DNA from: an uncultured Latescibacterota bacterium
Lineage (GTDB): Bacteria > Latescibacterota > UBA2968 > UBA8231
Direction of reading: 5' to 3'
Assembly: GCA_951813615.1 (NCBI GenBank)
Contig: OX638377.1
Coordinates: 434,001-498,000, forward strand
DNA: 64,000 nucleotides
The notes below the pieces were generated by a model that was not told the origin of the DNA, did not search any database, and worked only from the letters and a program-made list of their open reading frames with translations. Position numbers and translations under genes: made by a program. Below, in pieces: positions 45,047-53,339 of this stretch (position 1 is the first letter of the stretch; each line of letters starts with the position of its first letter).

Positions 45047-46039
45047 TCAGTGTTGTCGCAGCAAACAGGCGACTTGGCGTCCAGCGCCGATAGCGGTTAG
45101 TTGCGGAGTGGTCGTTTCGCATTGTGCTTGGCGCTCGGCGCAACGGGGGTGGAACGGACAGCCGATGGGGATTGCGGTCGGATCGGGAGCGTCACTGTCG
45201 AGGAGGATCTTCGTCCGGCGCTTTTGGGGATTGGGGACGGGCACCGCCGCAAGCAGGGCTTGGGTATAGGGATGTAAGGGCGCGTCGTAGAGCGCTTCTT
45301 TAGGGGCCAATTCGACGATCTTGCCCAGATACATTACGGCGACCCGGTCGGCAATGTGGCGCACGACGCTGAGATCGTGGGCGATAAACATATAGGTCAA
45401 CCCCATGTCGGCTTGGATGTCCTGCAGCAGATTGACGATCTGGGCCTGGACCGAGACATCGAGAGCAGAGACTGGTTCGTCGGCGACGATAAAACGCGGC
45501 TCGACCGCTAGGGCACGGGCAATGCCGATGCGCTGGCGCTGACCACCGGAGAATTCGTGTGGGTATCGGCGGGCGGCCCCAGCGGGCAAGCCGACCATCT
45601 CCAGCAATTGCGCCACTCGGGCACCGACCTCTTTGCCGCGTGCGAGATGATGGGTCGTGATGCCTTGGGCGATGATCTTGTGTACGGTCAGCCGTGGGTT
45701 TAGCGAGCTGTAGGGATCTTGGAAGATTACCTGCATTTGGCGGCGAATAGCGCGCATGGGCGCACCGGATAGGCGGCTGATGTCGCTACCGGCGAAATGC
45801 ACTTGGCCAGAGGTGGGTTCGATCAAGCGCAGGATCAGACGCCCGAGGGTGGTTTTACCACAGCCGCTCTCGCCGACGACGCCGAGGGTTTCGCCTTGGT
45901 GGACGGCTAGCGACACGTCGTCAACGGCCCGCACTTGGCCGATGGTCCGGCCCCAGCGGCTTTTGCGGATGGCGAAGTGCTTGGTTAGGCCGATGGTGGC
46001 CAACAGCGGAGTAGTGTCGGTGGCTAAAGCTGGCGGCAT
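45047..46039 (-). CDS. dipeptide/oligopeptide ABC transporter ATPase (DppF/OppF type)
   Basis: 330 residues from ATG 46039; upstream in-frame sequence translates a palindromic repeat and is rejected. Walker A GESGCGKTT, Q-loop VIFQDPYSSLNPR, signature FSGGQRQRIGIARAL and Walker B FIVADEPVSALD are complete. The C-terminal oligopeptide cysteine tail (GCPFHPRCAERQAQC) is present. Only one ATPase gene accompanies the two permeases; the DppD-type partner is absent from this window. Confidence 0.88.
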   Translation of the reverse strand: MPPALATDTTPLLATIGLTKHFAIRKSRWGRTIGQVRAVDDVSLAVHQGETLGVVGESGCGKTTLGRLILRLIEPTSGQVHFAGSDISRLSGAPMRAIRRQMQVIFQDPYSSLNPRLTVHKIIAQGITTHHLARGKEVGARVAQLLEMVGLPAGAARRYPHEFSGGQRQRIGIARALAVEPRFIVADEPVSALDVSVQAQIVNLLQDIQADMGLTYMFIAHDLSVVRHIADRVAVMYLGKIVELAPKEALYDAPLHPYTQALLAAVPVPNPQKRRTKILLDSDAPDPTAIPIGCPFHPRCAERQAQCETTTPQLTAIGAGRQVACLLRQH

Positions 46040-46139
46040 GTGTAGTAGCGGTTGGCCGTGGAAAGGGGTCCTAGGCGGCCCCTGTACGCGAAGCTTGACC
46101 GCCCGCACACAGTGTGGATTTATTGGGCCGGCGCGACGG

Positions 46140-46162
46140 CTTCGACCTGAGCTCAGCCGAAG
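46140..46162. repeat. imperfect REP-like palindrome
   Basis: CTTCGACCTGAGCTCAGCCG (continuing AAG): outer arms CTTCG/CGAAG around a perfect CTGAGCTCAG core. It lies between divergent promoters and is followed by AGGGTCGCCG, resembling a common class of environmental-genome extragenic palindromes. Confidence 0.5.
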
Positions 46163-46188
46163 GGTCGCCGTGCGCGGTCGCGGTGAAA

Positions 46189-46194
46189 TATAAT
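46189..46194 (+). promoter_or_regulatory. TATAAT -10 box upstream of aminotransferase
   Basis: A perfect TATAAT in a GC-rich stretch, 58 bases before the TTG start at 46253. No clear -35 was found at the usual distance. Confidence 0.35.
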
Positions 46195-46252
46195 AGGACA
46201 TGCAGCCGCGATGCAAGAATCCGCCATGAACCTTTAACACGGGGAGCAGCCC

Positions 46253-47488
46253 TTGTCTGATGCAAAAAAAGTTTGGCCGACCACCAATAAAGCAGAGGCC
46301 TACTGGCGAGATATTGCCGCTGGTTTTATGCATGCGCCCGACGAGTCCTATCTCAATACTGGCTCTTGGGGCGTGTTGCATCGTTCGGTTTTCGACTCCT
46401 TGGTCAAGGGGTTGGAAGAGTTGGAGGGCAATCCGACGCGCAACCGCGGTCGGCAGATTGCCCGCCTAAACCAAGCGCGGCGCGATCTAGGTGCCTTTCT
46501 CAACGCCGCTCCCGCCGACTTGGCTCTCACGACCAATGTCACCATTGCCATCAACCAAGTCATCCACGGCCTCGATTGGCAGCCCGGCGACGAGATCCTA
46601 ACTTCCGACCAAGAGTACGGTGCCATCGACAACTGCCTGCACCACGCCGAGCGCCGCTATGGCGTGGTGGTGCAGCGAGCGCCGATCTCTATCCCGCCCG
46701 CAGAGCCCGAGCAAATCGTGGACTCTTTCCGCCGGGCGCTGACCACGCGGACGCGGCTGTTATTGGTCAGCCATGTGACGTCGCCTTCTGGGCTTATCAC
46801 TCCGATCAAAGAGCTGGCCGAGTTGGCACATGCTCACGGCGCAATGATTGTCGTTGACGGGGCACATGCCCCTGGACAGATCCCGCTGGATTTGACCTAC
46901 TACGGCTGTGATTTTTACGGCGGCAATTGTCACAAGTGGCTCTGCGCGCCCAAGGGCACGGGATTTTTGCACGCCCAGCCGCCAGTACAGGATAAGCTGC
47001 ACCCCATCGCCGTCAGTCATGGCTACGACAAAGACGGACCCAAGCGCAATGATGCGGGGGCGCTCTGTATCAATGGGCAGCCTTTTATGTGGCAGTTGAC
47101 GAGTATTGGCACGCGCGAGATGTCCTGTTTCGGCGCAGTAGCCGAGGCGGTGGCTCTGCAAAACGAGATCGGCAAGGAGCAAATCGCCGCCCGCGGGCGG
47201 CAGTTAGCCGGTTATTTGCGCCAGCGCATGGCCGAAACCGGCTGGGTCGAACCGCTTTCCTCGCCGCACCCAGATCTGGCCAATTCGATTTCCACGTTTC
47301 GGCTCAAAGGCTTTGGTGCGGCCAATCTCGGACAGCTCCTCTACGATAAATACCGGATCACGACTCCGGTTTGGGGCGAGGCCGAGCCGGGCTATACCCA
47401 GCGAGTTTCCACCCATATCTACAACAACTTTGGCGAAATCGACCGCATGATCGCGGCGCTGGACGAGATCAGAACGGGCAGGGATTAA
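46253..47488 (+). CDS. class V aminotransferase-fold PLP enzyme (isopenicillin N epimerase-like)
   Basis: 411 residues from TTG 46253 (GGGGAG upstream). Fold type I PLP enzyme: LNTGSWGVL near the start, VDGAHAPGQIPLDL with the Asp that holds the pyridine N, and GNCHKWLCAPKGTGFL with the Schiff-base Lys. No signal peptide, unlike the relative at 63110. Such proteins act as epimerases, desulfurases or lyases on amino acids. Position beside a peptide importer suggests peptide-derived substrates; that is inference. Confidence 0.8.
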   Translation: MSDAKKVWPTTNKAEAYWRDIAAGFMHAPDESYLNTGSWGVLHRSVFDSLVKGLEELEGNPTRNRGRQIARLNQARRDLGAFLNAAPADLALTTNVTIAINQVIHGLDWQPGDEILTSDQEYGAIDNCLHHAERRYGVVVQRAPISIPPAEPEQIVDSFRRALTTRTRLLLVSHVTSPSGLITPIKELAELAHAHGAMIVVDGAHAPGQIPLDLTYYGCDFYGGNCHKWLCAPKGTGFLHAQPPVQDKLHPIAVSHGYDKDGPKRNDAGALCINGQPFMWQLTSIGTREMSCFGAVAEAVALQNEIGKEQIAARGRQLAGYLRQRMAETGWVEPLSSPHPDLANSISTFRLKGFGAANLGQLLYDKYRITTPVWGEAEPGYTQRVSTHIYNNFGEIDRMIAALDEIRTGRD

Positions 47489-47575
47489 AGGTTCGACAAA
47501 TAGGACAACTTGAGCAGCGGTACCCGAATAAACGATGTGGAATTCACGCCGGCGAAACCTGTCGTTTTCAAGTGG

Positions 47576-48286
47576 TTAGGACAACGCCGTTTCCAAGCGA
47601 TGTTTTCGTTTTGTCCAGTCGGGGAGAAACTGCTCAAGCAGGTTGTAAAACTCTGGTCCGTGATTGAGATGGAACAAGTGGCATAGCTCGTGGATAACGA
47701 CGTATTCAATACATTCTCTGGGTGTTTTTATAAGTTCCAGATTCAATGTTATGCCGCGTTTAACGCTGAAACTGCCCCAGAGCGTTTTCATCTTGCGGAT
47801 TTTAAGGATAGGCTTGTCCACTCCCTTTTCTTGAAAGAGCTGCCAGCATTCTGCAAATACTTGAGCAAAGTAAACCTCTGCCTTGCTCCAGTACCATGCT
47901 TCAAGCAGCATCTCTATATGCTCCGGCTTATCGTCAACCGCTTGTATGTGGAAGAAGCCGCGCTTTAACAAAACCTCGTCTGTTGCAGACGGCCTTATCT
48001 TCAGCCGATACTGTTTGCCGAGGTAAAGGTGGCTTTCGCCGCCGACAAACTGCCGCTTGGGGGTGCGCGGTTCAAACTGTGCAAAATAGCGAATCTGGCG
48101 TCTTATCCAGCTCGCGCGTTTGTTAATGAAATCTTCGATTAAGGTTTCATCTTCTCCCAGTGGGGCTTTTACAACTACCGAGCCGTCGGGGTGAACGGCG
48201 ATCTCGAGCGTCTTTCTTTTAGAGTAGCTCAGGTGAAAGGGAATGGACTCGCCGGCATACGCGAGGGTGCGGTTTGTTTCCGGCAT
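47576..48286 (-). CDS. YgjP-like metallopeptidase (DUF45)
   Basis: 236 residues. The zinc motif HELCHLFHLNHGPEFYNLL (HExxH with a downstream His) and the KTLWGSFSVKRGITLN segment are typical of the YgjP/UTP-pyrophosphatase-like DUF45 family. Its ATG shares one base with the hsdR stop (TAATG), so it is translated with hsdR. This gene often accompanies type I restriction loci; its role there is unproven. Confidence 0.85.
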   Translation of the reverse strand: MPETNRTLAYAGESIPFHLSYSKRKTLEIAVHPDGSVVVKAPLGEDETLIEDFINKRASWIRRQIRYFAQFEPRTPKRQFVGGESHLYLGKQYRLKIRPSATDEVLLKRGFFHIQAVDDKPEHIEMLLEAWYWSKAEVYFAQVFAECWQLFQEKGVDKPILKIRKMKTLWGSFSVKRGITLNLELIKTPRECIEYVVIHELCHLFHLNHGPEFYNLLEQFLPDWTKRKHRLETALS

Positions 48287-51200
48287 TAAGAGTGTCTCCG
48301 GGATTTGGCTATTTGCATTGTTTGGCTGATCATTGCGTCCATCTGTTCCGACGATAAATCAATGCCATGTTCATCTTTAACCACGTCGTAAAAGAAATCG
48401 TCCATTTCGTTTTTTGCGGCATTTTGCGCGTCGCTATCGTGCCAAAAATCGATCTTCCAGTTTTTTTCTAGCGCGTTTTTGATGGCCAGCGCCGTTTCTG
48501 CGGCGACATAGTCAACGCGGCTTTCACCCACCTCAGTCAGACAAGATTTGATCGCCCCAAAATATGCACTGGCCTCCTTGTTATCGCGGATATAGTCGGG
48601 GACATCGTCGCGTTGTGTGTTGGCGACCTCGTCGCGGATAGCACTCACCTTTTGCAAATACTCGAGGTCTGATAGCCGCTGATTCTTGAAACCGTCAATT
48701 GCGTCTTGAATGAGCTTTGAAAACTTCTCGTAGAAAGCCGGGTCTTTGTCCATGTTTCCAGTAATGGTGCGCTTGGCCGAGTGGGCGATAATATCGGCCC
48801 TTGCCGCCGTAGTTTTGGCTTGATAGACGCCGCGCTTCTCTTTGACCATGGAGAAGGTTTTATTATCGAAGATGTTCACGGGATCGTTTAATAGAGTTAC
48901 CTCGTTGGCCTGGATATGTGTGTCCAGCAGTTTTTTGATTCGGGGTTCGTAGTCGCGGTAATCAATGGTTTCGGCGTAACGCAGTTGGACTGCTGATCTC
49001 AATTTCTGGAAATGCTTGAGATCGTTTTTGTAGCGATTTAGTTGCGTCTCGTCGGTCTGCATAATGAACTGCTCGGCTGAAAGGGCCATGGCAAGGGTCT
49101 TGCTGTATTCCGTGAGGCGTTCGTAAAACTCATTCCGCACTGCGTCGTCGGCCAGCAGCACTTCGTAGCGTTCTTCATCGCGGGAGTTTTTGATTTCCTT
49201 GAAGATGCCCCACAGGTCTGAGTAGCGCTGCGGCAGCTTTGACACTTCTTCGTGGACGGAGGTCAGGAAATCCGCGAGGTCGTCGCCGTCAAATCCCGCC
49301 AGCGCGTCATAGGTGTGTAGTGCCTTGTCCAGTTCACCCAACACATTGGCATAGTCGATGATGTAGCCGAACTCTTTGCCCTCGTGCAGGCGATTTACGC
49401 GAGCAATCGCTTGGAGCAGCGTGTGTTCGCGCAACTTGCGGCACAGGTAGAGCACGGTATTGCGCGGCGCGTCAAACCCCGTGATGAGTTTGTCCACGAC
49501 GATTAGAATTTCCGGTTTGTCCGAGGTCTTAAACTGGGAGATGATTTGTTTGGTGTATTGATCTTCGGAGCCATAACGGGCCATCATTTTTTCCCAGAAC
49601 TTGATCACCTTGCTCGTCGGCTCCGCGCCTACTTCCTCATGCCCTTCCCGCATATCCGGTGGGGAGATGACTACCTCTGATGAGACCGCACCGATCTCAA
49701 TGAGAAATTCGTGATACTTGAGCGCGGTTGCCTTGCTGTCCGCTACAAGCTGCGCCTTAAATTCTGTATCCTGCCAAGTGGTCTGGAAATGCCGGCTAAT
49801 ATCAAACGCGCACATATAGACGACCTGATCGGTCTTACTCAACTCTTGGGCGCGTGCATATTTTCGCTTCAGATCCGCTTTTTGTTCGTCTGTTAAATCT
49901 TCGGTGTGGCGAGCGAACCAGAGGTCAATGGCGGCCTGATTCTGCTCCATCTCTACGTGCCGCCCTTCGTACAGCAGGGGGACCACCGCCTTGTCCGCGA
50001 TCGCTCGCCGGACGGAATAGTGCGGTTCAATCAAACCGCCGAATCGGGCAAAGCTGTTTTTTTCTTCCTTGAGCAGCGGCGTCCCTGTGAAGCCGATAAA
50101 GCAGGCATTGGGCAGCATTTGTCTCATGCGCGCTGCTAGGGAGCCGAAGTTGGTGCGGTGGCTTTCGTCAACGAGGACGATAATATCGGCGGAATCGTCC
50201 ACGTATTTTTCAGCGGAAAGTGCCTTGTCGAACTTATTGATCAGCGTGGTGATGATGCCGACTCTGTTCTTGATGTGTCTGATCAGATTGCGCCCGGATG
50301 TCGCCTGCTCCTTGTCCAGATTGCAGGCCGCGAAGGTATTGCCTAGTTGTTTGTCCAAGTCTTTGCGGTCTGTAACCAGAATCATGCGCGGGCTGGTCAG
50401 CTCTGGGTCTAAAGATAGGGCACGGACCAGCATGACCATGGTGATGGACTTTCCAGAACCCTGCGTGTGCCAGACGATACCGCCCATACGGCGACCTTCG
50501 TTGTCTTTTTGCTTGATGCGCTTCACGGCGGCACGGACCAGAAAGAACTGCTGGTAGCGAGCAATTTTTTTCTGGCCAGATTCAAAGACTATAAAACCGA
50601 AGATTAGCTCCAACAGGCGCTCGGGTCGGCACAAACTGTAGAGACAGCGATCTTGCTCTGTAACTAGTCGGTCGTCGCTGCGCTCAAGCTCGTCAAAGTG
50701 CGACCGCGCTGAGGTGAACTCACCGGAGAACAGGGCGTCTTTGTCTCTATTGGAAAGTGCTTTATTGATGCAGGCGTTTACGTCGCGCTTGGTATCCTCC
50801 AATTCGTCCCAAACGCTCCAGAACTCCTTTGAAGTCCCCACTGTTGCGTATTTGGCCTCGTTTTTGTTCACGGCCAGTAGGACTTGGGCGTATGTGAAAA
50901 GACGCGGGATGTATTCGTCTCCTTGGTTGCGGATCGTTTGGGATACTGCTTGCTCTACATCCGTATCGGGGGATTTGCACTCGATCACGACTAGGGGGAT
51001 GCCGTTCACGAACAGGACGATGTCGGGTCTTGCGGTCTCTGTGCTGCGGGCGCGTTCAACGGAGAATTCCGCTACGGCGTGGAATGCGTTGTTGGCGGGG
51101 TTTTTCCAGTCGATGTAGTTCAGGGTAAAACTTTTGGAATCGCCTTCGATGGTTTGTTCAAGCGCCGTGCCGAGGGTTATCAGGTCGTAGATCGCTTCGT

Positions 51201-51477
51201 TTGTTTTTTGCAGGCCGTCGTATTGGACGGTTTTGAGTTTCTGGATGGCGGACTGAATGTTTTCCTCGCTGAACAGGTATTCGCCGCCTTTGTAGCGGAT
51301 GCGGTTTATTTTTTTGAGTTGGTCGCGCAGGATGTTTTCCAGCAGGACGTTGGAGGCGCGACCGCCGCGCTCTGTCATTGCTTGGGTGGGGGGGAGATAC
51401 TGGTAGCCTAGGTTGATTAGCTGTTGTAGGGCGGGGATCTGGGAGAGGTATTTTTCGCTGAAGGGGAAGGTGGGCAT
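48286..51477 (-). CDS. hsdR: type I restriction enzyme R subunit
   Basis: 1063 residues, full length. The N-terminal nuclease site is RPDIVLFV...VVIECKSP (PD-ExK). The SF2 helicase motor has GSGKSITMVMLVRAL (motif I), VLVDESHRTNFG (DEAH-like II), FIGFTGTPLL (III), and motif VI-like ARVNRLHEGKEFGYIIDY. It cleaves DNA after ATP-driven translocation, when bound to an M2S complex. Lies last but one in the island, separated from hsdM by ~4.5 kb of accessory genes and an IS. Confidence 0.95.
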   Translation of the reverse strand: MPTFPFSEKYLSQIPALQQLINLGYQYLPPTQAMTERGGRASNVLLENILRDQLKKINRIRYKGGEYLFSEENIQSAIQKLKTVQYDGLQKTNEAIYDLITLGTALEQTIEGDSKSFTLNYIDWKNPANNAFHAVAEFSVERARSTETARPDIVLFVNGIPLVVIECKSPDTDVEQAVSQTIRNQGDEYIPRLFTYAQVLLAVNKNEAKYATVGTSKEFWSVWDELEDTKRDVNACINKALSNRDKDALFSGEFTSARSHFDELERSDDRLVTEQDRCLYSLCRPERLLELIFGFIVFESGQKKIARYQQFFLVRAAVKRIKQKDNEGRRMGGIVWHTQGSGKSITMVMLVRALSLDPELTSPRMILVTDRKDLDKQLGNTFAACNLDKEQATSGRNLIRHIKNRVGIITTLINKFDKALSAEKYVDDSADIIVLVDESHRTNFGSLAARMRQMLPNACFIGFTGTPLLKEEKNSFARFGGLIEPHYSVRRAIADKAVVPLLYEGRHVEMEQNQAAIDLWFARHTEDLTDEQKADLKRKYARAQELSKTDQVVYMCAFDISRHFQTTWQDTEFKAQLVADSKATALKYHEFLIEIGAVSSEVVISPPDMREGHEEVGAEPTSKVIKFWEKMMARYGSEDQYTKQIISQFKTSDKPEILIVVDKLITGFDAPRNTVLYLCRKLREHTLLQAIARVNRLHEGKEFGYIIDYANVLGELDKALHTYDALAGFDGDDLADFLTSVHEEVSKLPQRYSDLWGIFKEIKNSRDEERYEVLLADDAVRNEFYERLTEYSKTLAMALSAEQFIMQTDETQLNRYKNDLKHFQKLRSAVQLRYAETIDYRDYEPRIKKLLDTHIQANEVTLLNDPVNIFDNKTFSMVKEKRGVYQAKTTAARADIIAHSAKRTITGNMDKDPAFYEKFSKLIQDAIDGFKNQRLSDLEYLQKVSAIRDEVANTQRDDVPDYIRDNKEASAYFGAIKSCLTEVGESRVDYVAAETALAIKNALEKNWKIDFWHDSDAQNAAKNEMDDFFYDVVKDEHGIDLSSEQMDAMISQTMQIAKSRRHS

Positions 51478-51502
51478 GGTTTTGGTCCTGGTTTAGGCTC
51501 TG

Positions 51503-51524
51503 ACCAGTCAAGTACCAGTCAAGT
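51503..51524. repeat. perfect 11-base tandem repeat upstream of hsdR
   Basis: ACCAGTCAAGT occurs twice head-to-tail, 26-47 bases upstream of the hsdR start. Could be an operator or a replication-slippage trace. Confidence 0.55.
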
Positions 51525-51607
51525 TGAGCAACTTCCCGCTGCCGGGTTCCTCGGTCAGGGCCGTCGGTTTTGTAAAACGGTGCTAGCAGTTAAACGCCTT
51601 AATTTGC

Positions 51608-52060
51608 CTACGGACGCAAGCCGAGCCTATCCGCTTCGGCCGGCTCCAAGAACAGAACCCTATTCGTCCGCTCTTCCATGAACAGCGCGAAATGCGCCAA
51701 GACATCCCGGCCCAACAGGGAAGGAATGCTGGAAGGTTGTCCGGGCACGGGTTCAAGAATGGCAAGGTCTAGGTCTGTCGAAAAAACGCCGAACTCCAGT
51801 ACGGCCTGAACCACATATCGCTTTGTAGATAAGCCACCTATGCCCTGAAACGGCAATCCCGTCCGCAACTGTCTCAGCTCAACCCCATAGACCGTAGACA
51901 TTCGCCGAGCATCGCTATGTCCGAGCAATGTGCGATCCGCGCCGGTATCAATTAAGAATCGAACGTCTATTCCAGAGATGCCCATCTCGGGAAGATGAAT
52001 AGCTCCGTTCACATAAGGCCGCTTTACAGAGCCGGTTGAGCGAAAATATCCTTGGATCAT
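51608..52060 (-). CDS. retropepsin-like aspartyl protease
   Basis: 150 residues from ATG 52060, overlapping the upstream stop as ATGA. The catalytic FLIDTGADRTLL (DTG flanked by hydrophobics) and the SLLGRDVLAHF motif are those of single-domain retroviral-type aspartyl proteases, which act as dimers. No signal peptide or membrane anchor. Coupled to a DUF5678 protein, an arrangement typical of small mobile two-gene units; target unknown. Confidence 0.75.
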   Translation of the reverse strand: MIQGYFRSTGSVKRPYVNGAIHLPEMGISGIDVRFLIDTGADRTLLGHSDARRMSTVYGVELRQLRTGLPFQGIGGLSTKRYVVQAVLEFGVFSTDLDLAILEPVPGQPSSIPSLLGRDVLAHFALFMEERTNRVLFLEPAEADRLGLRP

Positions 52061-52305
52061 TGAACGGCCAAGATCCAAACTTCATTTTCGGCCGAGACCT
52101 TCTCGATTACTGTTCGGCCTAGTGGTAGCCCACGAGCTTTCAGGTCGTCCAAGAGCTGATCAAAGTCGAAACTAGCCCCGACGACCTGCTCGTCAAATAC
52201 GGCCACCCACTGTTCTGGGTATTGCTCTAATAACTCCTCGTAATGGGCGTCGAGGAACTGCCCATCTTTAGCAAATTTTTGCAGTTCTGTCTTTACATCG
52301 AGCAT
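52057..52305 (-). CDS. DUF5678-like small protein
   Basis: 82 residues with a strong AGGAGG site. The segment YEELLEQYPEQWVAVFDEQV followed by FDQLLDDLKARGL is typical of DUF5678, small proteins commonly encoded beside retropepsin-like proteases. No catalytic residues obvious; may be the protease's substrate, chaperone or antidote. ATGA overlap with the protease gene supports a joint function. Confidence 0.65.
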   Translation of the reverse strand: MLDVKTELQKFAKDGQFLDAHYEELLEQYPEQWVAVFDEQVVGASFDFDQLLDDLKARGLPLGRTVIEKVSAENEVWILAVQ

Positions 52306-52340
52306 GTCGTCCCTCCTAAAGAATCATTTACTGATCAAAG

Positions 52341-52642
52341 CTAATAGGTTTCAGCCCTATGCGGAACTTTGTGTACCTCGTCCAATACGAGCAAGGCCCC
52401 TTTCGCTTGGCGTTATCGGCCAGCAGCCGGGCCTCTTCCCATTGCGATTCGATCCAGCCGGGGCCGCGTAGGGTTGGCTCGTCGGCACTGGCGACGTGAT
52501 AGGGCAGTTTGCTCCGCTCGGCGACTTGCAGGGCCAGGGTCGTTTTGCCGACCTGCCTTGCTCCCGATACGACTTGAATGAAGCGTCGGGGTTCTTTTAA
52601 GCGCCGGGCTAGCTCGGACGCTTGGGGTCTGACGAAGGTCAT
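52341..52642 (-). pseudogene. frameshifted, truncated AAA ATPase (DUF4143-type N-terminus)
   Basis: ATG 52642 begins FVRPQASELARRL and a Walker A loop SGARQVGKTTLA. The frame then breaks at a G4 run (CCCC at 52397-52400 on the plus strand). Adding one G restores ALLVLDEVHKVP, the Walker B of this archaeal/bacterial ATPase family. The restored frame still stops at 52341, so roughly three quarters of the protein is gone. Confidence 0.8.
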
Positions 52643-52646
52643 TTTG

Positions 52647-52688
52647 CTCAGTTCTTTGAGTAATTTTACTCAGTGTATTGAGTAAAAT
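52647..52688. promoter_or_regulatory. two tandem dyads upstream of the broken ATPase gene
   Basis: A perfect 10-base dyad ATTTTACTCA/TGAGTAAAAT with a 6-base centre (52663-52688). Next to it is a shorter CTCA/TGAG dyad with the same 6-base spacing (52647-52660). Both share the TACTCA/TGAGTA half-site and end five bases before the ATG, as operator sites would. Confidence 0.55.
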
Positions 52689-52713
52689 GTAAAGTGCCGT
52701 GTTGATAATCCAT

Positions 52714-52730
52714 CCGCAGATGACGCAGAT
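52714..52730 (+). repeat. dispersed intergenic repeat, copy 3
   Basis: CCGCAGATGACGCAGAT, consensus with one base missing. Lies in the 101-base gap between the ATPase remnant and hsdS. Confidence 0.6.
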
Positions 52731-52743
52731 GGATGCACGCTAT

Positions 52744-53339
52744 TCAGTTGTCTCCTAATTGAATTCGCCATTTCCCGGTCAGCAGCTTCTGCATCAAGCC
52801 GCGTTTTTGAATACGGTATTGTTCGGCTAGGGCCTTGGTTTTCTCAATCGCCGTATCCCATGTTTCCAGTAAGGACGCGATGGCTTTTTGTTTCTCCATA
52901 GAAGGAAGAGGAACAATGACATTACTCAATATATTGGTGTTTATTGATGGCATGGTTCCACCGACTGCAATGCTTTTCATATGATGTCTAAATTTTCGTG
53001 TGTGAAAAAAGTAATTTAGATACGAACTATATACATCATCTCTCTCAGGTCTTACTCGTAATAGACGACCTGAGAAAAGCCATCCATCTTCGTCTTTTGA
53101 AACTAAAGCGCTTCTATCCACTGAACCAACTCGACTAAAAACAATATCACCTTCTCGAATTAGATATTGACTCAGTCTTTGCTTATCATGGTAAGAGACC
53201 AAAGGCAGATTTTTATGTATAAGTTCTCTTTCACTTAAATGTTCGACTGTGACTATTGGCGTCCCATTAGATTGAACATAGTCATGCTGGTGCAGTTGTG
53301 CGCCAAAAGGGCCGGTTTTAACAGAAGCAACGGTATTTA
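52744..53339 (-). pseudogene. hsdS: hsdS second half (TRD2 and C-terminal helix), cut off by IS
   Basis: Reading on from the IS edge, the frame codes NTVASVKTGPFGAQLHQHDY..., then a target-recognition domain and the distal helix ending GLMQKLLTGKWRIQLGDN. It is the second half of the specificity subunit that begins at 54948. The first in-frame start left is GTG/ATG-like near 53202, inside the TRD, so on its own it is unlikely to make a working protein. The TRD differs from TRD1 at about 6 of 141 residues. Confidence 0.85.

Noticed and set aside
46040..46381. N-terminal extension of the ABC ATPase
   Set aside because: It translates a REP-like palindrome and overlaps the divergent promoter and gene start; homologous ATPases begin at the chosen ATG.
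47489..47575. inverted repeat ACTTGA/TCAAGT at the island edge as an att site
   Set aside because: Arms are too short, there is no integrase gene and no matching copy at the other end of the island.
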